Shown: positions 27,029-38,274, numbered from the stretch's first letter. The stretch is DNA of 64,000 bases from Chlorobiaceae bacterium (GCA_012972835.1 JABDHK010000011.1:62001-126000); one strand, 5' to 3'. Numbers and translations are program-made. The notes: generated by a model not told the origin, from the sequence alone.

Positions 27029-27343
27029 ATGAAAAGAGATATTCAGCGTATTATTGATTCCATCGAGGCGGGGGAGTATAAAGCAGCTCATGATAGTTTG
27101 GGGGCTGTGATGAAGTCATACCCAGAGGAGTGGTATTTAGAGGTGGCGTTTATAGAAACCGGCATTGCCCATGCGATGCAGGTTAAAGGGCAAGAACGAA
27201 GGCTTACCATGGGGTTTTACGCGCAAAGCGCAGCATGGCGCCTTAAAGATCTCTTGGGGCATCCGGGCGCAGCGGAGTGTTTGCGTACCCTCCATAAACT
27301 GGTAGACTTTACCGCAACCGCGCGATATAATAGTTTAAACTGA
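27029..27343 (+). CDS. Small helical hypothetical protein
   Basis: A 104-residue protein starting at ATG 27029 (MKRDIQRIIDSIEAGEY); the frame is open 17 codons further upstream to 26978. It is predicted all-helical, with repeats of the form AGEYKAAHDSLGAVMK and GFYAQSAAWRLKDLLGH, reminiscent of TPR-like or HEPN-like bundles. It lacks an RxxxxH motif. No family is recognised. It precedes the MNT/HEPN pair by about 150 bases on the same strand, but nothing shows they form one operon. Confidence 0.4.
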   Translation: MKRDIQRIIDSIEAGEYKAAHDSLGAVMKSYPEEWYLEVAFIETGIAHAMQVKGQERRLTMGFYAQSAAWRLKDLLGHPGAAECLRTLHKLVDFTATARYNSLN

Positions 27344-27489
27344 CATAGCCTTTTCAACCCTTGCTACTTCTCTTTCAGTTTTCCCCCTTTTGCTATAGAA
27401 CTGGGCACTTGTCCAAAATCCTGTTTCGCTAAAGAATGGAATTTGCTGCAAGAGGTTTTTTTGAGGTATATACCAACTACAATACGTTT

Positions 27490-27777
27490 ATGAGACTGAG
27501 CACGACACAACAGCAGTACATTCTTCAGGCAACCCGACAGAACTTTGGTGCTGATGCCAAAGTGTGGTTGTTTGGTTCGCGCGTTGACGATGCGCGTCGC
27601 GGTGGAGATGTGGATTTGTATGTGGAGACAACGCAGGGTAATACGCTGATGGCGGTATTGCTCTGCAAAATAGCTCTTGAAGAGAGGTTAGACTTGCAGG
27701 TTGATCTGGTTGTTAATGATCACGGAAAAGATGAACCAATCTATCATATCGCAAAAAAGAAGGGAGTTCTATTATGA
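27490..27777 (+). CDS. MNT-type nucleotidyltransferase antitoxin
   Basis: A 95-residue minimal nucleotidyltransferase. The motif GSRVDDARRGGDVDLYVE (GSx10DxD type) carries the two Mg-binding aspartates, and a third acidic residue lies in LQVDLVVND. In HEPN/MNT toxin-antitoxin modules this protein inactivates the HEPN partner by adding nucleotides (AMP) to it. I start at ATG 27490, where homology begins, rather than 27436; neither has a strong ribosome site. The stop overlaps the next gene by 4 bases. Confidence 0.82.
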   Translation: MRLSTTQQQYILQATRQNFGADAKVWLFGSRVDDARRGGDVDLYVETTQGNTLMAVLLCKIALEERLDLQVDLVVNDHGKDEPIYHIAKKKGVLL

Positions 27778-28205
27778 CCGAGCATTTGCGTCTTATCGCA
27801 AGGAAATTGGATCATTTGCAGCGCATGCGTGAATATCTGGCGCACTCTTTTGAGCGGTGTTGTGACATCTTTCCTGCGACGAATTGGCAGGCTGTGAGTA
27901 TGGAGCAGCACGAAATGCTCGCGGCTTTTCGTATCAGGTTCAGTGAATTTCAGGAACATCTTGGCAAGACGATGAGAGCCGTAGCCATTGAAGAAGAGGT
28001 AGAGGTGGAGCGCTTTGGCTCTGTATTGGCTTTCATGGAAAAGCTCTCTCTGCTGGAGTCGGTTGATCGCTGGAAGGTGATTCGTGAAATACGCAATGCC
28101 GTTAATCATGAGTATGAAGAGGATGCCGAACGCCTTTCACTGTTTTTTGCCGAAATGTTCAAGGCCAGGCCACTCCTGAGTTATTTGCCTGCCATGACAA
28201 ATTAG
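27774..28205 (+). CDS. HEPN-domain toxin partner
   Basis: A 143-residue all-helical protein with EIRNAVNHEYEED near 105-117. RNAVNH is the Rx4-6H RNase motif of HEPN toxins, and the following Tyr is the residue that MNT partners modify in characterised pairs. The start overlaps the MNT stop (ATGA), the standard layout of MNT-HEPN operons. It is expected to be an RNA-cleaving toxin held in check by the upstream gene. A fragment of a restriction enzyme begins 10 bases downstream, so the pair sits in a defence-related island. Confidence 0.8.
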   Translation: MTEHLRLIARKLDHLQRMREYLAHSFERCCDIFPATNWQAVSMEQHEMLAAFRIRFSEFQEHLGKTMRAVAIEEEVEVERFGSVLAFMEKLSLLESVDRWKVIREIRNAVNHEYEEDAERLSLFFAEMFKARPLLSYLPAMTN

Positions 28206-28856
28206 CGTTTTTTTGTGCTGAAGCCTACAGGCTTGATAATTCGGGTTTATCGTCTTGATGCGGTTGATGCGCACGACAAGGGGCTGGTAAAGCAGATCGA
28301 AGTTGCTGCTGCGACAGTGGAAGATGCCTACAACAAGCCCTATGTCCGCCTCTTGAAGGTCGAGAACAAGCGTGGCAGGATTTCCGCACTCGTTGAGCTC
28401 GAAAAGCTGACTGCCAGCGGTATCAAACGAAAAGAGCAGGTTGTGGTTGATGGCGATAATCTTGAAATGGTTACCAGCCGGGCGATCTATGCAGATTGCT
28501 CTATCGGTGAAATCCGTGTTGAAAAGGGCAAAGAGTTTATGGAGTTGCGCTTCCCCGGTGGTGAGCAGTTTCTGAAGCTTGGCGAGGCTTATGGTGATGT
28601 GGATGCTCTTGCCGTGCAGCGCCAGATGATCCGCCGCACAATCAAGGAACACCTCGACAAGGAGCTGCGTCTGCGCCCTCAGGGTATCAAGGTACTTTCG
28701 CTCTTCTTTATTGATGAGGTTGCCAAATATCGATCGTACGACAGTGACGGTAACTCAGTGAAGGGCGATTATGCCCGCATATTTGAGGAAGAGTACCGCC
28801 GGGCGGCAAAGCTGCCTGATTACAATTATGCGCTGCAACGTTGCGTTTTCTGATGA
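28206..28856 (+). pseudogene. Internal fragment of a type III restriction enzyme Res subunit
   Basis: A 212-codon frame (GTG at 28215) whose sequence matches the middle of type III restriction Res subunits, which are normally near 1000 residues. Recognisable blocks are VYRLDAVDAHDKGLVKQIEV near 11, KRKEQVVVDGDNLE near 78, KEHLDKELRLRPQGIKVLSL near 150 and GDYARIFEEEYRR near 190. The upstream helicase motor and the C-terminal nuclease part are missing, and a stop lies directly before it in frame. No mod methylase gene is present. This is a remnant, probably not functional. Confidence 0.78.
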
Positions 28857-28963
28857 CAGTGCGTTTGGAAAAATTGCGAAGTTCATTGATATGATGTTCT
28901 TTTTGTTTATGATAGAGAGCCTTTTTTAATTTTTATCATGAATTATCTGTTTGATACAAAATC

Positions 28964-30175
28964 ATGTTTGATGAAATAGAGTTTGACAAGATCAAACGTC
29001 TTCCCAAGTATGTCTTTGCCGCGGTTAATGAGCTGAAAATGGCTGAGCGGCGGGCTGGAGAGGATGTGATTGATTTTTCAATGGGAAATCCCGATGGCCC
29101 GACCCCCCAGCATATTGTTGACAAGCTCATAGAGAGTATCAATAAACCCCGAACTCATGGTTATTCGGTTTCAAAGGGGATTTACAAGCTTCGTGGTGCG
29201 GTAGGTACCTGGTATAAGCGCAAGTACAATGTCGATCTCGATCTCGATCACGAGGTTGTAGCAACGATGGGTTCAAAAGAGGGCTATGTCCACCTTGTGC
29301 AGGCCATTACCAATCCCGGTGATCTTGCCATGGTGCCTGACCCTTGCTATCCTATTCACTCTCAGGCCTTTATTCTTGCCGGTGGCAACGTCCACAAGCT
29401 GAAGCTGGAGATGAATGACGACTTCACTCTTGACGAAGCAGGATTTTTCCGGAATATTGAAAAGGCGTTGCGCGAATCCTCACCCAAGCCAAAGTATCTG
29501 GTCGTGAATTTTCCGAACAATCCAACTACAGCAACCGTTGACCTCTCTTTTTATGAAAAGCTGGTCGATATTGCCCGCCAGGAGCGATTTTACATTATCA
29601 GCGATATCGCTTATGCCGAAATAACCTTTGATGGTTACGTTACTCCCTCAATCCTGCAGGTTCCCGGTGCAAAGGATGTTGCTGTGGAGAGCTACACTCT
29701 TTCAAAAACCTACAACATGGCCGGATGGCGGGTTGGTTTTATGGTGGGTAATGCCAAACTGATCGGTGCCCTTGAAAAAATCAAGAGCTGGCTCGATTAT
29801 GGTACCTTTACGCCCATACAGGTTGCTTCAACCATTGCGCTTACAGAGGATCAGAGCTGTGTTCAGGAGATATGCGAAGTCTATCGCAAGCGACGAGATG
29901 TCATGGTCAAAAGCTTTTCCAATGCCGGATGGGAGCTTACTTCACCTCGGGCCAGCATGTTTGTCTGGGCCAGGATTCCAGAACCATTCAGGGTAATGGG
30001 CAGCCTTGAGTTCAGCAAGAAACTGCTGAGCGAGGCCAAGGTTGCGGTCAGTCCGGGTATTGGCTTTGGAGCTTATGGTGATGACTATGTGCGTGTTGCC
30101 ATGATTGAGAATGAGGAACGCATCCGCCAGGCCGCACGCAATATTAAAAAGTTTCTGCGCGATCAGGAGGTCTGA
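28964..30175 (+). CDS. alaC: Alanine/valine-type class I aminotransferase AlaC
   Basis: A 403-residue PLP enzyme closely following E. coli AlaC (YfdZ) throughout: DVIDFSMGNPDGPTPQHIV, GSKEGYVHLVQA, NFPNNPTTATVD, SDIAYAEITFDG and PRASMFVWARIPEP. The PLP lysine is in TLSKTYNMAGWRVGFM near 248. AlaC makes alanine from pyruvate with glutamate. LL-diaminopimelate aminotransferases are distant relatives, but the residue pattern favours AlaC. It is monocistronic and convergent with nnr. Confidence 0.88.
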   Translation: MFDEIEFDKIKRLPKYVFAAVNELKMAERRAGEDVIDFSMGNPDGPTPQHIVDKLIESINKPRTHGYSVSKGIYKLRGAVGTWYKRKYNVDLDLDHEVVATMGSKEGYVHLVQAITNPGDLAMVPDPCYPIHSQAFILAGGNVHKLKLEMNDDFTLDEAGFFRNIEKALRESSPKPKYLVVNFPNNPTTATVDLSFYEKLVDIARQERFYIISDIAYAEITFDGYVTPSILQVPGAKDVAVESYTLSKTYNMAGWRVGFMVGNAKLIGALEKIKSWLDYGTFTPIQVASTIALTEDQSCVQEICEVYRKRRDVMVKSFSNAGWELTSPRASMFVWARIPEPFRVMGSLEFSKKLLSEAKVAVSPGIGFGAYGDDYVRVAMIENEERIRQAARNIKKFLRDQEV

Positions 30176-30195
30176 TGCAGGGTCTGACAGGGGGA

Positions 30196-31785
30196 TTAAA
30201 GATTCGTTTCAATCTCAAACACCTCCCCAATGGCCTCCTGAATAGAGTAGAGCACCATGCCGGATGATACCAGGCTTGCGACATCGCTTGCCAGGTCTCC
30301 GGCTCTTCCGTGAAACCATGCTGCTGCCGCCGCGGCGTTAAAGATATCCGCGCCTTTGGCTGCCAGGGCCGCAATCATTCCGGAGAGCACATCGCCCGAA
30401 CCTGCTGCTGCAAGAGCTTCTGTGCCGCTTGTGTTTAAGAGCACCGGCCCTGTTTTGCGGGCAATAACCGTTGGATTGCCTTTCAACAGAATAGTCACTC
30501 CATGCTTGCGAGCATAACTCCTTGCGGTTTCAATAGGGTTTGCGGCAATCTCTTCTGCTGAAATGCCCGAGAGGCGGCTGAACTCCCCATAATGCGGTGT
30601 AAGAACAACCTCCCGGCATCGATCGAACAGATCGGTTGATCCAATGCTTGCAAGGGCAAAGAGGGCGTCGGCATCAAGGATAAGTTTTTTTTCAGCAATT
30701 TCGGAAGAGGCAATCAGATCCATGATAAAATCAATGGTGGTTTGATCGCGCCCAAGACCGCATCCAATCATGACAGCATCGGCCCAGCGGGCTTTTTCGA
30801 GAATGGTGGCCATATCTCTTCCTATAACCACCGCTTCTGGTACAGCCGTGTGTATAGCACCGGCAAGAGAGAGCGGCACACAGACACAGACGTACCCCGC
30901 ACCAGTCGTAAGCGCAGCCTTGACAGAAAGGATTGCAGCGCCAAGCATCGAGGTGTGTTCAGTTTGTGAACCCGCAATGATCAGCACCTTGCCATTGGTA
31001 TGTTTTGCGCTCCTGGGCTCTCTAAGGATAAAGTGTTCAGCCGCAAACTCCCGGTCGGTCAAATAGCATGAGGATGGTTCCAAGAGAAAGCGGGGGATGG
31101 AGATTTCCGCTACATGCACCTCTCCGCAGCTCTGTGGTCCCTCGTTCAAGTAAAAGCCGGTTTTGGGGAATGCCATGGTAACGGTTACATCGGCTGTGAC
31201 CGAGGGAGTAGCCGCAAACCCGGTGGTTGCATCAAGTCCGGATGGAATATCAATCGCAAGAGTAAGTGCGCTGCTTCTTTCACGGATAGAGTTGATGAGC
31301 TCAATCCCTTCAGCAAGCGGGGAAGAAAGCACCATCTCCTCTTCGGTTAACCGAAGTCCGGTGCCCGTAACAGCGTCAATCACCATATCATAGGTGGTTT
31401 CAGCGACATAGGGCAGCGCTTCGTCATGGCTTGTAAAAATGCGCAGTTGTGCAGTGTGCTCATTGTATGCTTCGAGCATGGCAAGCCCTTCACGATTTAT
31501 CTCTTGCAGACTCGCGACAGGGTAGAGCAGCACAAGATCAACGGAGGCATCAAGATTCAGGAGATGCCGAGCCAGCACAAAGCCATCACCGCCGTTATTT
31601 CCTTTGCCCGAAACGACAAGAAAAGAGCTGCCGGAGAGTGATTCCTCTTTTTGAAGGGTTTCCCTTATAATGCGCAAACATTCATGACCAGCAAGCTCCA
31701 TAAGTCTGGGTTCACCGATATGAAGCTGTTCTATTGCCGCCCTATCGGCTCTTTGCATTTCCTGTGCAGTTACAAGAGGCAGCAT
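30196..31785 (-). CDS. nnr: Bifunctional NAD(P)H-hydrate epimerase / ADP-dependent dehydratase
   Basis: A 529-residue metabolite-repair enzyme. The N-terminal YjeF epimerase domain (1-225) has VVSGKGNNGGDGFVLARHLL and AIDIPSGLDATTGF. The C-terminal ribokinase-like dehydratase domain (about 240-515) has IAGSQTEHTSMLGAAILSVK, CGLGRD, LILDADAL, LTPHYGEFSRL and AAAGSGDVLSGMIAAL. Together they recover damaged NAD(P)H hydrates. The length is normal. It lies 9 bases downstream of purL on the same strand. Confidence 0.92.
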   Translation of the reverse strand: MLPLVTAQEMQRADRAAIEQLHIGEPRLMELAGHECLRIIRETLQKEESLSGSSFLVVSGKGNNGGDGFVLARHLLNLDASVDLVLLYPVASLQEINREGLAMLEAYNEHTAQLRIFTSHDEALPYVAETTYDMVIDAVTGTGLRLTEEEMVLSSPLAEGIELINSIRERSSALTLAIDIPSGLDATTGFAATPSVTADVTVTMAFPKTGFYLNEGPQSCGEVHVAEISIPRFLLEPSSCYLTDREFAAEHFILREPRSAKHTNGKVLIIAGSQTEHTSMLGAAILSVKAALTTGAGYVCVCVPLSLAGAIHTAVPEAVVIGRDMATILEKARWADAVMIGCGLGRDQTTIDFIMDLIASSEIAEKKLILDADALFALASIGSTDLFDRCREVVLTPHYGEFSRLSGISAEEIAANPIETARSYARKHGVTILLKGNPTVIARKTGPVLLNTSGTEALAAAGSGDVLSGMIAALAAKGADIFNAAAAAAWFHGRAGDLASDVASLVSSGMVLYSIQEAIGEVFEIETNL

Positions 31786-31794
31786 GATTTATGG

Positions 31795-34077
31795 TTAAAG
31801 TTCGTCAAGGTGCAGAGAGTGCTCAAGCGAGTGAAAATATGCTTCGCCGAGTTCATTGATCGAAAAGTGCAGCACCGGTTCACTGTTCAGAGTAATAACC
31901 GCATCCCCTTCAATAACGTTTCCAATAATGCGTACCGGGACATTGTGCCTGTTTGCCTCTTGGATGACCTCATCCGCTTTATCGGGCGATATACTCAACA
32001 CCACTCGCCCCTGTGCTTCCGAAAAGAGCTGTTGCTGGATATGATATGGGCCCTGGTCGGTATCTTCCAGGTCAATGCTGAAACCAAGCGGGGCCTTGTC
32101 GTTCATGATGGCTTTTTCGGCCAGTGCGACAAAAAGCCCACCGTCGGAGATATCGTGCGCGGAGTGTACAAGTTTTTTTGCGGCAAGCGCAACAAGCAGC
32201 TCCTGCAGCTTTTTTTCGTGCTCAAGATCGACGCAGGGGGCATCCTGACCGGGAGTGTCGTACTGCATCACAAGATATTCCGAAGCATCCAGCGTGAGTT
32301 CAGGATGGCCAAGCAGCATGATTGTGTCTCCGGCATCGGTAAAGGTCGAACCTACAAGGTTGTCGATATCATCAAGCAGGCCGATCATGCCGATGGTCGG
32401 GGTGGGGTAGATGGCGGTGCGTTCTCCGCCGATCAATGTTTCGTTATAGAAACTGACATTACCGCCGGTCACCGGTGTATTGAAGGCCTGGCAAGCCTCG
32501 CCCATGCCCCGAACTGATTCCTTGAACTGAAAGTAGACCTCGGGTTTATAGGGATTGCCGAAATTCAGGCAGTTAGTGATAGCCAGTGGTGTTGCACCAG
32601 AACAGGCAATATTTCTGGCACATTCAGCCACGGCAATTTTGCCGCCTGCCAGAGGATTGAGATAGACATAGCGGGCGTTACAGTCGGTTTTCATGGCCAG
32701 GCCTTTCCGTGAGCCCTTGACCCGGATAACCGCAGCGTCAGTATGCCCGACAGGGGTTACCGTATTGGTCAGCACCATGGAGTCATACTGGCGGTAAACC
32801 CACTGCTTGCTTGCAATATTTGGGCGTGAAAGGAGAGCAAGGCTGATTGCCCTGAACTCAAGATCCTTGTCGTCAACCAGTATGGCCACCGGTGTATCCG
32901 GTTTTTTTTCAACCGCTTCACGGATATAAACCGGAGCTCCGCCTCCCAGCACCAGCGTTTCAGCCGGAATTTCCGCAACGACTCTACCGTGATGTAAAAT
33001 CCTTACCTGATTATCGCTTGTAACCCGTCCGATAACGACCGCCAGCACATCCCACTTCCGGTAAACCTCAATGATTTTCTCTTCAAACCCTTTTGCAGCT
33101 ACAATAAGCATCCGTTCCTGCGATTCAGAGAGCATGATTTCATAAGCACTCATTCCCGCTTCGCGAATCGGCACAAGATCAAGATCAATCTCAATACCAC
33201 CTGATCCAGTTTTTTCTATGCCCCTCGCACTCATTTCCGAGGTGGAACTGGTGATTCCTGCTGCGCCCATATCCTGCAGGCCAACAACATAACCGGTTGC
33301 AATGGCTTCAAGCGTGGCTTCAAGCAGCAGCTTTTCCGCAAAGGGATCACCAACCTGAACGCTCGGGCGTTGTTCTTCCGAGGCTTCACTGAGTTCAACC
33401 GAGGCAAACGTTGCGCCATGAATACCATCCCTTCCGGTCGATGAACCGACAATCAGCACAGGGTTACCTTCACCGAGGGCTGTTGCGCTCACGGTTTTAT
33501 CATGCTCTACAAGACCGACCGACATGGCATTGACAAGGGGATTGCCGGTATAGCCCTCTTCAAAATATATTTCTCCGCCAACAGTCGGTACACCGAACGA
33601 GTTACCGTAATCTCCAATACCGCGCACAACCCCATCCACCAGATAGCGGACATGGAGATCTTTGGGAGAGCCAAACCGGAGCGAATTGAGCGATGCAACC
33701 GGACGGGCACCCATCGTAAAAATGTCGCGGTGAATTCCTCCAACTCCGGTAGCGGCACCCTGATAGGGTTCGACGGCGGAGGGGTGGTTGTGTGATTCAA
33801 TCTTGAAGGCTACAGCAAGGTTGTCGCCGATATCTACCAGGCCCGCATTTTCTTCACCGGCGGAGGTCAAAAGAGCTTTGCCTTCACGGGGAAGGGTTTT
33901 AAGCACAGCTATGGAATTTTTATAGCTGCAGTGTTCTGACCACATGACCGAAAAAATTCCAAGCTCGGTAAATGTTGGTGTTCTTCCGAGAATGGCACAG
34001 ATTTTTCCGTACTCTTCTGCATTCAAACCGTGTTCTGCTGCAAGGCTAATGGTAACTTCAACTTCAGTATGTTTCAT
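31795..34077 (-). CDS. purL: Phosphoribosylformylglycinamidine synthase II (PurL)
   Basis: A 760-residue small-type PurL, the ATP-dependent ligase subunit of purine synthesis that works with PurQ and PurS. Signature blocks are [11 protein letters not shown] near 43, [20 protein letters not shown] near 92, [12 protein letters not shown] near 215, [12 protein letters not shown] near 260 and [18 protein letters not shown] near 625. No purQ or purS lies in the window. It lies 24 bases after secA and 9 before nnr, and may share a transcript with both. Confidence 0.95.
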   Translation of the reverse strand: MKHTEVEVTISLAAEHGLNAEEYGKICAILGRTPTFTELGIFSVMWSEHCSYKNSIAVLKTLPREGKALLTSAGEENAGLVDIGDNLAVAFKIESHNHPSAVEPYQGAATGVGGIHRDIFTMGARPVASLNSLRFGSPKDLHVRYLVDGVVRGIGDYGNSFGVPTVGGEIYFEEGYTGNPLVNAMSVGLVEHDKTVSATALGEGNPVLIVGSSTGRDGIHGATFASVELSEASEEQRPSVQVGDPFAEKLLLEATLEAIATGYVVGLQDMGAAGITSSTSEMSARGIEKTGSGGIEIDLDLVPIREAGMSAYEIMLSESQERMLIVAAKGFEEKIIEVYRKWDVLAVVIGRVTSDNQVRILHHGRVVAEIPAETLVLGGGAPVYIREAVEKKPDTPVAILVDDKDLEFRAISLALLSRPNIASKQWVYRQYDSMVLTNTVTPVGHTDAAVIRVKGSRKGLAMKTDCNARYVYLNPLAGGKIAVAECARNIACSGATPLAITNCLNFGNPYKPEVYFQFKESVRGMGEACQAFNTPVTGGNVSFYNETLIGGERTAIYPTPTIGMIGLLDDIDNLVGSTFTDAGDTIMLLGHPELTLDASEYLVMQYDTPGQDAPCVDLEHEKKLQELLVALAAKKLVHSAHDISDGGLFVALAEKAIMNDKAPLGFSIDLEDTDQGPYHIQQQLFSEAQGRVVLSISPDKADEVIQEANRHNVPVRIIGNVIEGDAVITLNSEPVLHFSINELGEAYFHSLEHSLHLDEL

Positions 34078-34101
34078 GGGTAGAGGTAACGTTTCAAAGG
34101 A

Positions 34102-37100
34102 TCAGGGTTGCTGGCCGTGACAGTTTTTATATTTCTTTCCACTTCCGCAGGAGCACAAATCATTACGGCCCGGTTTTTTTTCAGCGATAACCGGCTGTTG
34201 CACGCTCTGGGCACTCTCCGTTTCGCCATCCCTCTCCGGCATATCCACACCAAATGATGCGGTATAAACGCTTTCTGCGGCCTGATGCTGTGCTACCAGC
34301 CTTTCCTGTTTGACTGCGGCTTTTCGCTGCCGTTCTTCCATCTCACGCGCCTCATCAGGATTGACCGGGAAGAGCTTGAAGGCCAGAGAGAGGGTTTCGA
34401 GCTCTATGTCGTGCAGCAGATCAACAAAGAGCCGATATGCCTCCTGCTTATACTCAAGCAGCGGATCTTTCTGACCGTAAGCACGCAAATTGATACCTTC
34501 ACGCAGGGAATCAATCTCCCTTAAATGCTCTCTCCACCTGAGATCAATGACGCTCAAGACCGCATATTTTTCAATCTGCTGCATAATCTCTTCCGGTACA
34601 GCCGCCTCTTTTCTGCGGTAAAAAGCAACGGCGGTCTCGTAAAGCTTCTTTGCCGTAGCCTCGACGCCTTCCCGCTCAAAAGTGTCCCGGTCAGGTTTAA
34701 ACTCAATGGAGAGCTCGCGCAGCACTTGCTCCTCAATACCATCGACATCCATTGATTTGTGATATTTTTTGATCACCACCTCACTGTAATCCATCAGAAG
34801 GTCAAGGATATCACTGGTCAGACGCTCCTTGAGCAGTCCATTTTTGCGGCGGGAATAGATGACCTCACGCTGCTGGTTCAGCACATCGTCATATTCCAGC
34901 AGGCGCTTACGGATTGCAAAGTTTTGATCCTCAACTTTTTTCTGTGCCCGTTCAATTGATTTGGTGATCATTGAGTGCTCAATCACGTCACCCTCCTCAT
35001 GTCCCAGGCGATCCATCACGGAAATAACGCGGTCAGAGCCAAAGAGACGCATCAATTCGTCCTCAAGTGAAACAAAAAAGACCGATTCTCCCGGATCACC
35101 CTGACGTCCGGCACGTCCACGAAGCTGCCGGTCAATGCGACGCGACTCGTGACGTTCTGAACCTAAGATAAAGAGTCCGCCCAGTTCACGTACACCCTTG
35201 CCAAGTTTAATGTCTGTTCCTCGGCCAGCCATATTGGTGGCGATGGTCACGGCATTTTTCTGGCCAGCTTCAGCCACAATCTCTGCTTCACGATCGTTCT
35301 GCTTGGCGTTGAGCACATTGTGCGCAATTTTTTTGGCCCGAAGCATTCTCGAAAGAGTTTCTGAGACCTCAACACTTGTTGTACCCACAAGCACCGGCTG
35401 CCCTTTTTTCTGCAGCTCCTCAACCTTCAGCACAACGGCATTGTACTTTTCCCGACGGGTTTTATAGACAAGATCGTCCATATCCTTGCGGACAATCGTG
35501 CTGTTTGTGGGAATAACCACAACGTCGAGCTTGTAGATTTCAAAAAATTCCGAAGCTTCGGTTTCCGCCGTGCCGGTCATACCGGCAAGCTTTTTGTAGA
35601 GCCTGAAAAAGTTCTGGATGGTGATGGTTGCCATCGTCTGCGTTTCACCCTCAATCTTGACATTCTCTTTGGCCTCGATAGCCTGGTGCAGCCCATCGCT
35701 GTAACGGCGGCCTGAAAGAATTCGTCCGGTAAATTCATCAACAATCATAACCTGTCCGTTCTGGACCACATACTCATCGTCCCGCTCAAACAGGGAGTAG
35801 GCTTTCAGCAGCTGACTGATATTGTGCAGCCGCTCTGAACGGTCGGCAAAAAGGCGGTAAATCTCATCTTTTTTCTGGATTTTATCGGCTGCGGCAATGG
35901 CCTTGTCACTTTCAATGCCAGCGACTTCCGAACCGACATCGGGAAGCATAAAGATATCGCTGTCCTGATGGCTGAGCTTGCTGAGAAACTCGCGCCCCTT
36001 GTCAGTAAGATCAATCGTGCCACCCTTTTCGTCCACCGCATAATAGAGCGCATCGTCAACCTCCTGCATCCGGCTTGAATTGTCTTTAAGGTATTCGTTC
36101 TCGGTACTCTGAACAAGTTTGGCCATACCCTGCTGGGAGAGCATCTTGATATAACGGGTATTTTTAGGCTGTCCACGTTTGACTCGAAGGAGCGCAAGTC
36201 CGGCATCGAAATCACCTGGTTTTGTCTTGAGAATTTTTTCAGCTTCAGTGAGGTATGATGCAACCAGATGCTGCTGAGCTCTAACCAGCTGTTCAATCCA
36301 TGGTTTGATCTCCTGGAATTTACTGTTGTCGGCATGTGGTACCGGCCCTGAAATAATAAGTGGAGTTCTGGCTTCATCAATCAGCACGCTATCGACCTCA
36401 TCAACAATGGCGTAGTAGAAGTTGCGCTGCACCATCTCTTCCGGCGTTCCCGCCATATTGTCGCGCAGATAGTCAAAACCAAGTTCGTTGTTCGTGCCGT
36501 ATGTGATATCGCACTGGTACTGCTCCCGGCGCTCTTCTGGCCTCATGGTGTTGAGAATAACGCCGACCGAGAGATTGTGGAAGGCAAACACAGGATTCAT
36601 CCACTCCTTGTCTCTCTGGGCCAGATAATCATTGACCGTAACAACATGCACCCCTCTTTCAGTCAGGGCATTGAGAAAGACTGGCAGGGTTGAAACAAGG
36701 GTTTTTCCCTCACCGGTGGCCATTTCTGAAATTTTTCCTGAATGAAGCACAATGCCACCGATCAGCTGGACATCATAGGGCACCATGTCCCAGATCATCT
36801 CTCTGCCTACGACATGGTAGATGTGGCCTTTAAGGCGTACGCAGGTCTCTTTGACAAGAGCAAAAGCCTCAGGCAGAATCTCTTCAAGTATGTCAGCGGT
36901 AGCCTTTTCATACTCTTCGCCGAGAGAGTCCAGCTTCAAGTTTATTGCTTCCGCCTCTTGAAGGTCGATATCAGGGTTGTCAAGTTTCAGTGAGAGATTG
37001 GTTTTTTCCAGCTCTATGGGCTTCAGGACGCCGCGCACTCTCTTTTTCAGTTCCAGCCCCTTCTCCCTCAACTTGTCATCACTGAGCGATGACAAGGCGC

Positions 37101-37194
37101 GCTGCAGCTCGTTGATAGAGCTGATAATTGGCTGGATCTTTTTAATATCCTTATCGTGTTTGGAACCGAAGATCTTTTCAAAAATTTTCAACAT
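34102..37194 (-). CDS. secA: Preprotein translocase ATPase SecA
   Basis: A 1030-residue motor that pushes preproteins through SecYEG. Walker A is [14 protein letters not shown] near 158, and the DEAD-box equivalent is [20 protein letters not shown] near 265. The long insertion after it (about 290-450) is typical of SecA in Bacteroidetes and Chlorobi and explains the length. Motif VI is [12 protein letters not shown] near 695. The C-terminus ends in the zinc-binding [19 protein letters not shown]. Confidence 0.96.
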   Translation of the reverse strand: MLKIFEKIFGSKHDKDIKKIQPIISSINELQRALSSLSDDKLREKGLELKKRVRGVLKPIELEKTNLSLKLDNPDIDLQEAEAINLKLDSLGEEYEKATADILEEILPEAFALVKETCVRLKGHIYHVVGREMIWDMVPYDVQLIGGIVLHSGKISEMATGEGKTLVSTLPVFLNALTERGVHVVTVNDYLAQRDKEWMNPVFAFHNLSVGVILNTMRPEERREQYQCDITYGTNNELGFDYLRDNMAGTPEEMVQRNFYYAIVDEVDSVLIDEARTPLIISGPVPHADNSKFQEIKPWIEQLVRAQQHLVASYLTEAEKILKTKPGDFDAGLALLRVKRGQPKNTRYIKMLSQQGMAKLVQSTENEYLKDNSSRMQEVDDALYYAVDEKGGTIDLTDKGREFLSKLSHQDSDIFMLPDVGSEVAGIESDKAIAAADKIQKKDEIYRLFADRSERLHNISQLLKAYSLFERDDEYVVQNGQVMIVDEFTGRILSGRRYSDGLHQAIEAKENVKIEGETQTMATITIQNFFRLYKKLAGMTGTAETEASEFFEIYKLDVVVIPTNSTIVRKDMDDLVYKTRREKYNAVVLKVEELQKKGQPVLVGTTSVEVSETLSRMLRAKKIAHNVLNAKQNDREAEIVAEAGQKNAVTIATNMAGRGTDIKLGKGVRELGGLFILGSERHESRRIDRQLRGRAGRQGDPGESVFFVSLEDELMRLFGSDRVISVMDRLGHEEGDVIEHSMITKSIERAQKKVEDQNFAIRKRLLEYDDVLNQQREVIYSRRKNGLLKERLTSDILDLLMDYSEVVIKKYHKSMDVDGIEEQVLRELSIEFKPDRDTFEREGVEATAKKLYETAVAFYRRKEAAVPEEIMQQIEKYAVLSVIDLRWREHLREIDSLREGINLRAYGQKDPLLEYKQEAYRLFVDLLHDIELETLSLAFKLFPVNPDEAREMEERQRKAAVKQERLVAQHQAAESVYTASFGVDMPERDGETESAQSVQQPVIAEKKPGRNDLCSCGSGKKYKNCHGQQP

Positions 37195-37301
37195 GTACAG
37201 GTATTTGCTCTCTAAAGTTTCAGATAGTGTTATGGCTTCGCTATATCCAATCGAGCCTTAAGGTATTGAATTAGACATTGAGAAAAAAGCGGGGATCCTT
37301 T

Positions 37302-37342
37302 AAAAAAAAGGAGGAAAGGGAAGCGAAGAGTCCGAATCCTCC
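37302..37342 (-). terminator. Probable terminator after the SDR gene
   Basis: On the minus strand GGAGGA and TCCTCC (37342-37337 and 37315-37310) pair across a 21-base loop and are followed by eight T (37309-37302). The short stem makes this moderate evidence. Confidence 0.5.
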
Positions 37343-37348
37343 CTGTAA

Positions 37349-38236
37349 TCAGTGCTTTCTGGAGGAAAGTTCAGCAAAAAAGTCCTTCAGATGCCGGGAG
37401 CCGTAGGCGGGCGCAACATGGTCAAATTTGAGCGCTTCAATCGCAAAAGAGAGCAGGTCAGCCAGATTGCGGTTAAAAAGCCCGGTCACCATAAGCCCGC
37501 CTTCAGCCAGCCACAGAGGCAGCTCAGTTATCCACGGTGTTTTACCGCAGGCGTGAAATGCCAGTTCCATAGTCTCTTTGAAGGTATAGATATCAGGTCC
37601 GCCAACCGGAATCTCCCTGGATTCACCCTTGACGGCATCAACACACACCTTGGCCAGATCAGCCCCATGAATCGGGTTGATTTTTTTTTCACCTTCACCA
37701 ACCATGAAGATATGGCCGCTTTGAGCCATTGAAAAAAAACGTCCCATATCTGAAAAGTAACCATTCGGTCGTATGACTGCCCAGGAGAGACCAGAGTTTT
37801 TAAGTTCTGCCACAAACAGCTCGTGCGCCTTGATTGTCAAAATATCGGGCATCTTGTCCTCATTGAACACCGAGACATAGATAAATCTCGAAACACGCTC
37901 TGCAACAGCCTGCTCCAGAATGCGTTTATTGCCAAGGTAATCAACATCGTAGCTGCTGTGATGAGCATCGGGCGCAGTAAGGCCAAGGGCGCAAAAGACA
38001 ATGTCAACCCCTTTACATACATCGCGGATGCTTTCCGGAGAGGTTACATCTCCGACAACAATCTCATCAGCAAGATCGTGCACCGCAGGCTCTCCATGCG
38101 AGCCGGCAGTTTTAAACTTGTCCGGGTTTCTGACCAGAGCACGAACCTGGTAGCCCCGCTCCTTGAACTCCTTCACCGCGTATCTGCCGAGATATCCGGA
38201 AGCACCGGCAACCAGCACTTTTTTTGTAACGCTCAT
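37349..38236 (-). CDS. NAD(P)-binding SDR/NmrA-like protein
   Basis: A 295-residue atypical short-chain dehydrogenase. The N-terminal Rossmann motif is VLVAGASGYLGRYAVKEF, followed by RNPDKF for NADP preference. FCALGLTAPD and RFIYVSVFNEDKMPDILTIK lie where the active-site YxxxK would be, but the Tyr is absent, as in NmrA-like sensors. The C-terminal part has VGGPDIYTFKETMELAFHACG. It resembles the chlorophyll-metabolism SDRs common in green sulfur bacteria, including BciA, but I cannot assign a reaction. Confidence 0.7.
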   Translation of the reverse strand: MSVTKKVLVAGASGYLGRYAVKEFKERGYQVRALVRNPDKFKTAGSHGEPAVHDLADEIVVGDVTSPESIRDVCKGVDIVFCALGLTAPDAHHSSYDVDYLGNKRILEQAVAERVSRFIYVSVFNEDKMPDILTIKAHELFVAELKNSGLSWAVIRPNGYFSDMGRFFSMAQSGHIFMVGEGEKKINPIHGADLAKVCVDAVKGESREIPVGGPDIYTFKETMELAFHACGKTPWITELPLWLAEGGLMVTGLFNRNLADLLSFAIEALKFDHVAPAYGSRHLKDFFAELSSRKH

Positions 38237-38274
38237 GGTGTAGACTCCTTATTGGTTGACGGTTCAATACCCCG

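Noticed and set aside
28964-30175. LL-diaminopimelate aminotransferase as the identity of this gene
   Set aside because: The sequence follows E. coli AlaC block by block, including the N-terminal RLPKYVF and the MGNPDGPTPQHIV region.
31651-32517. 288-codon open frame on the plus strand
   Set aside because: It lies entirely antisense to purL (and the start of nnr), whose protein matches its family over full length; codon pattern of this frame is that of a shadow.
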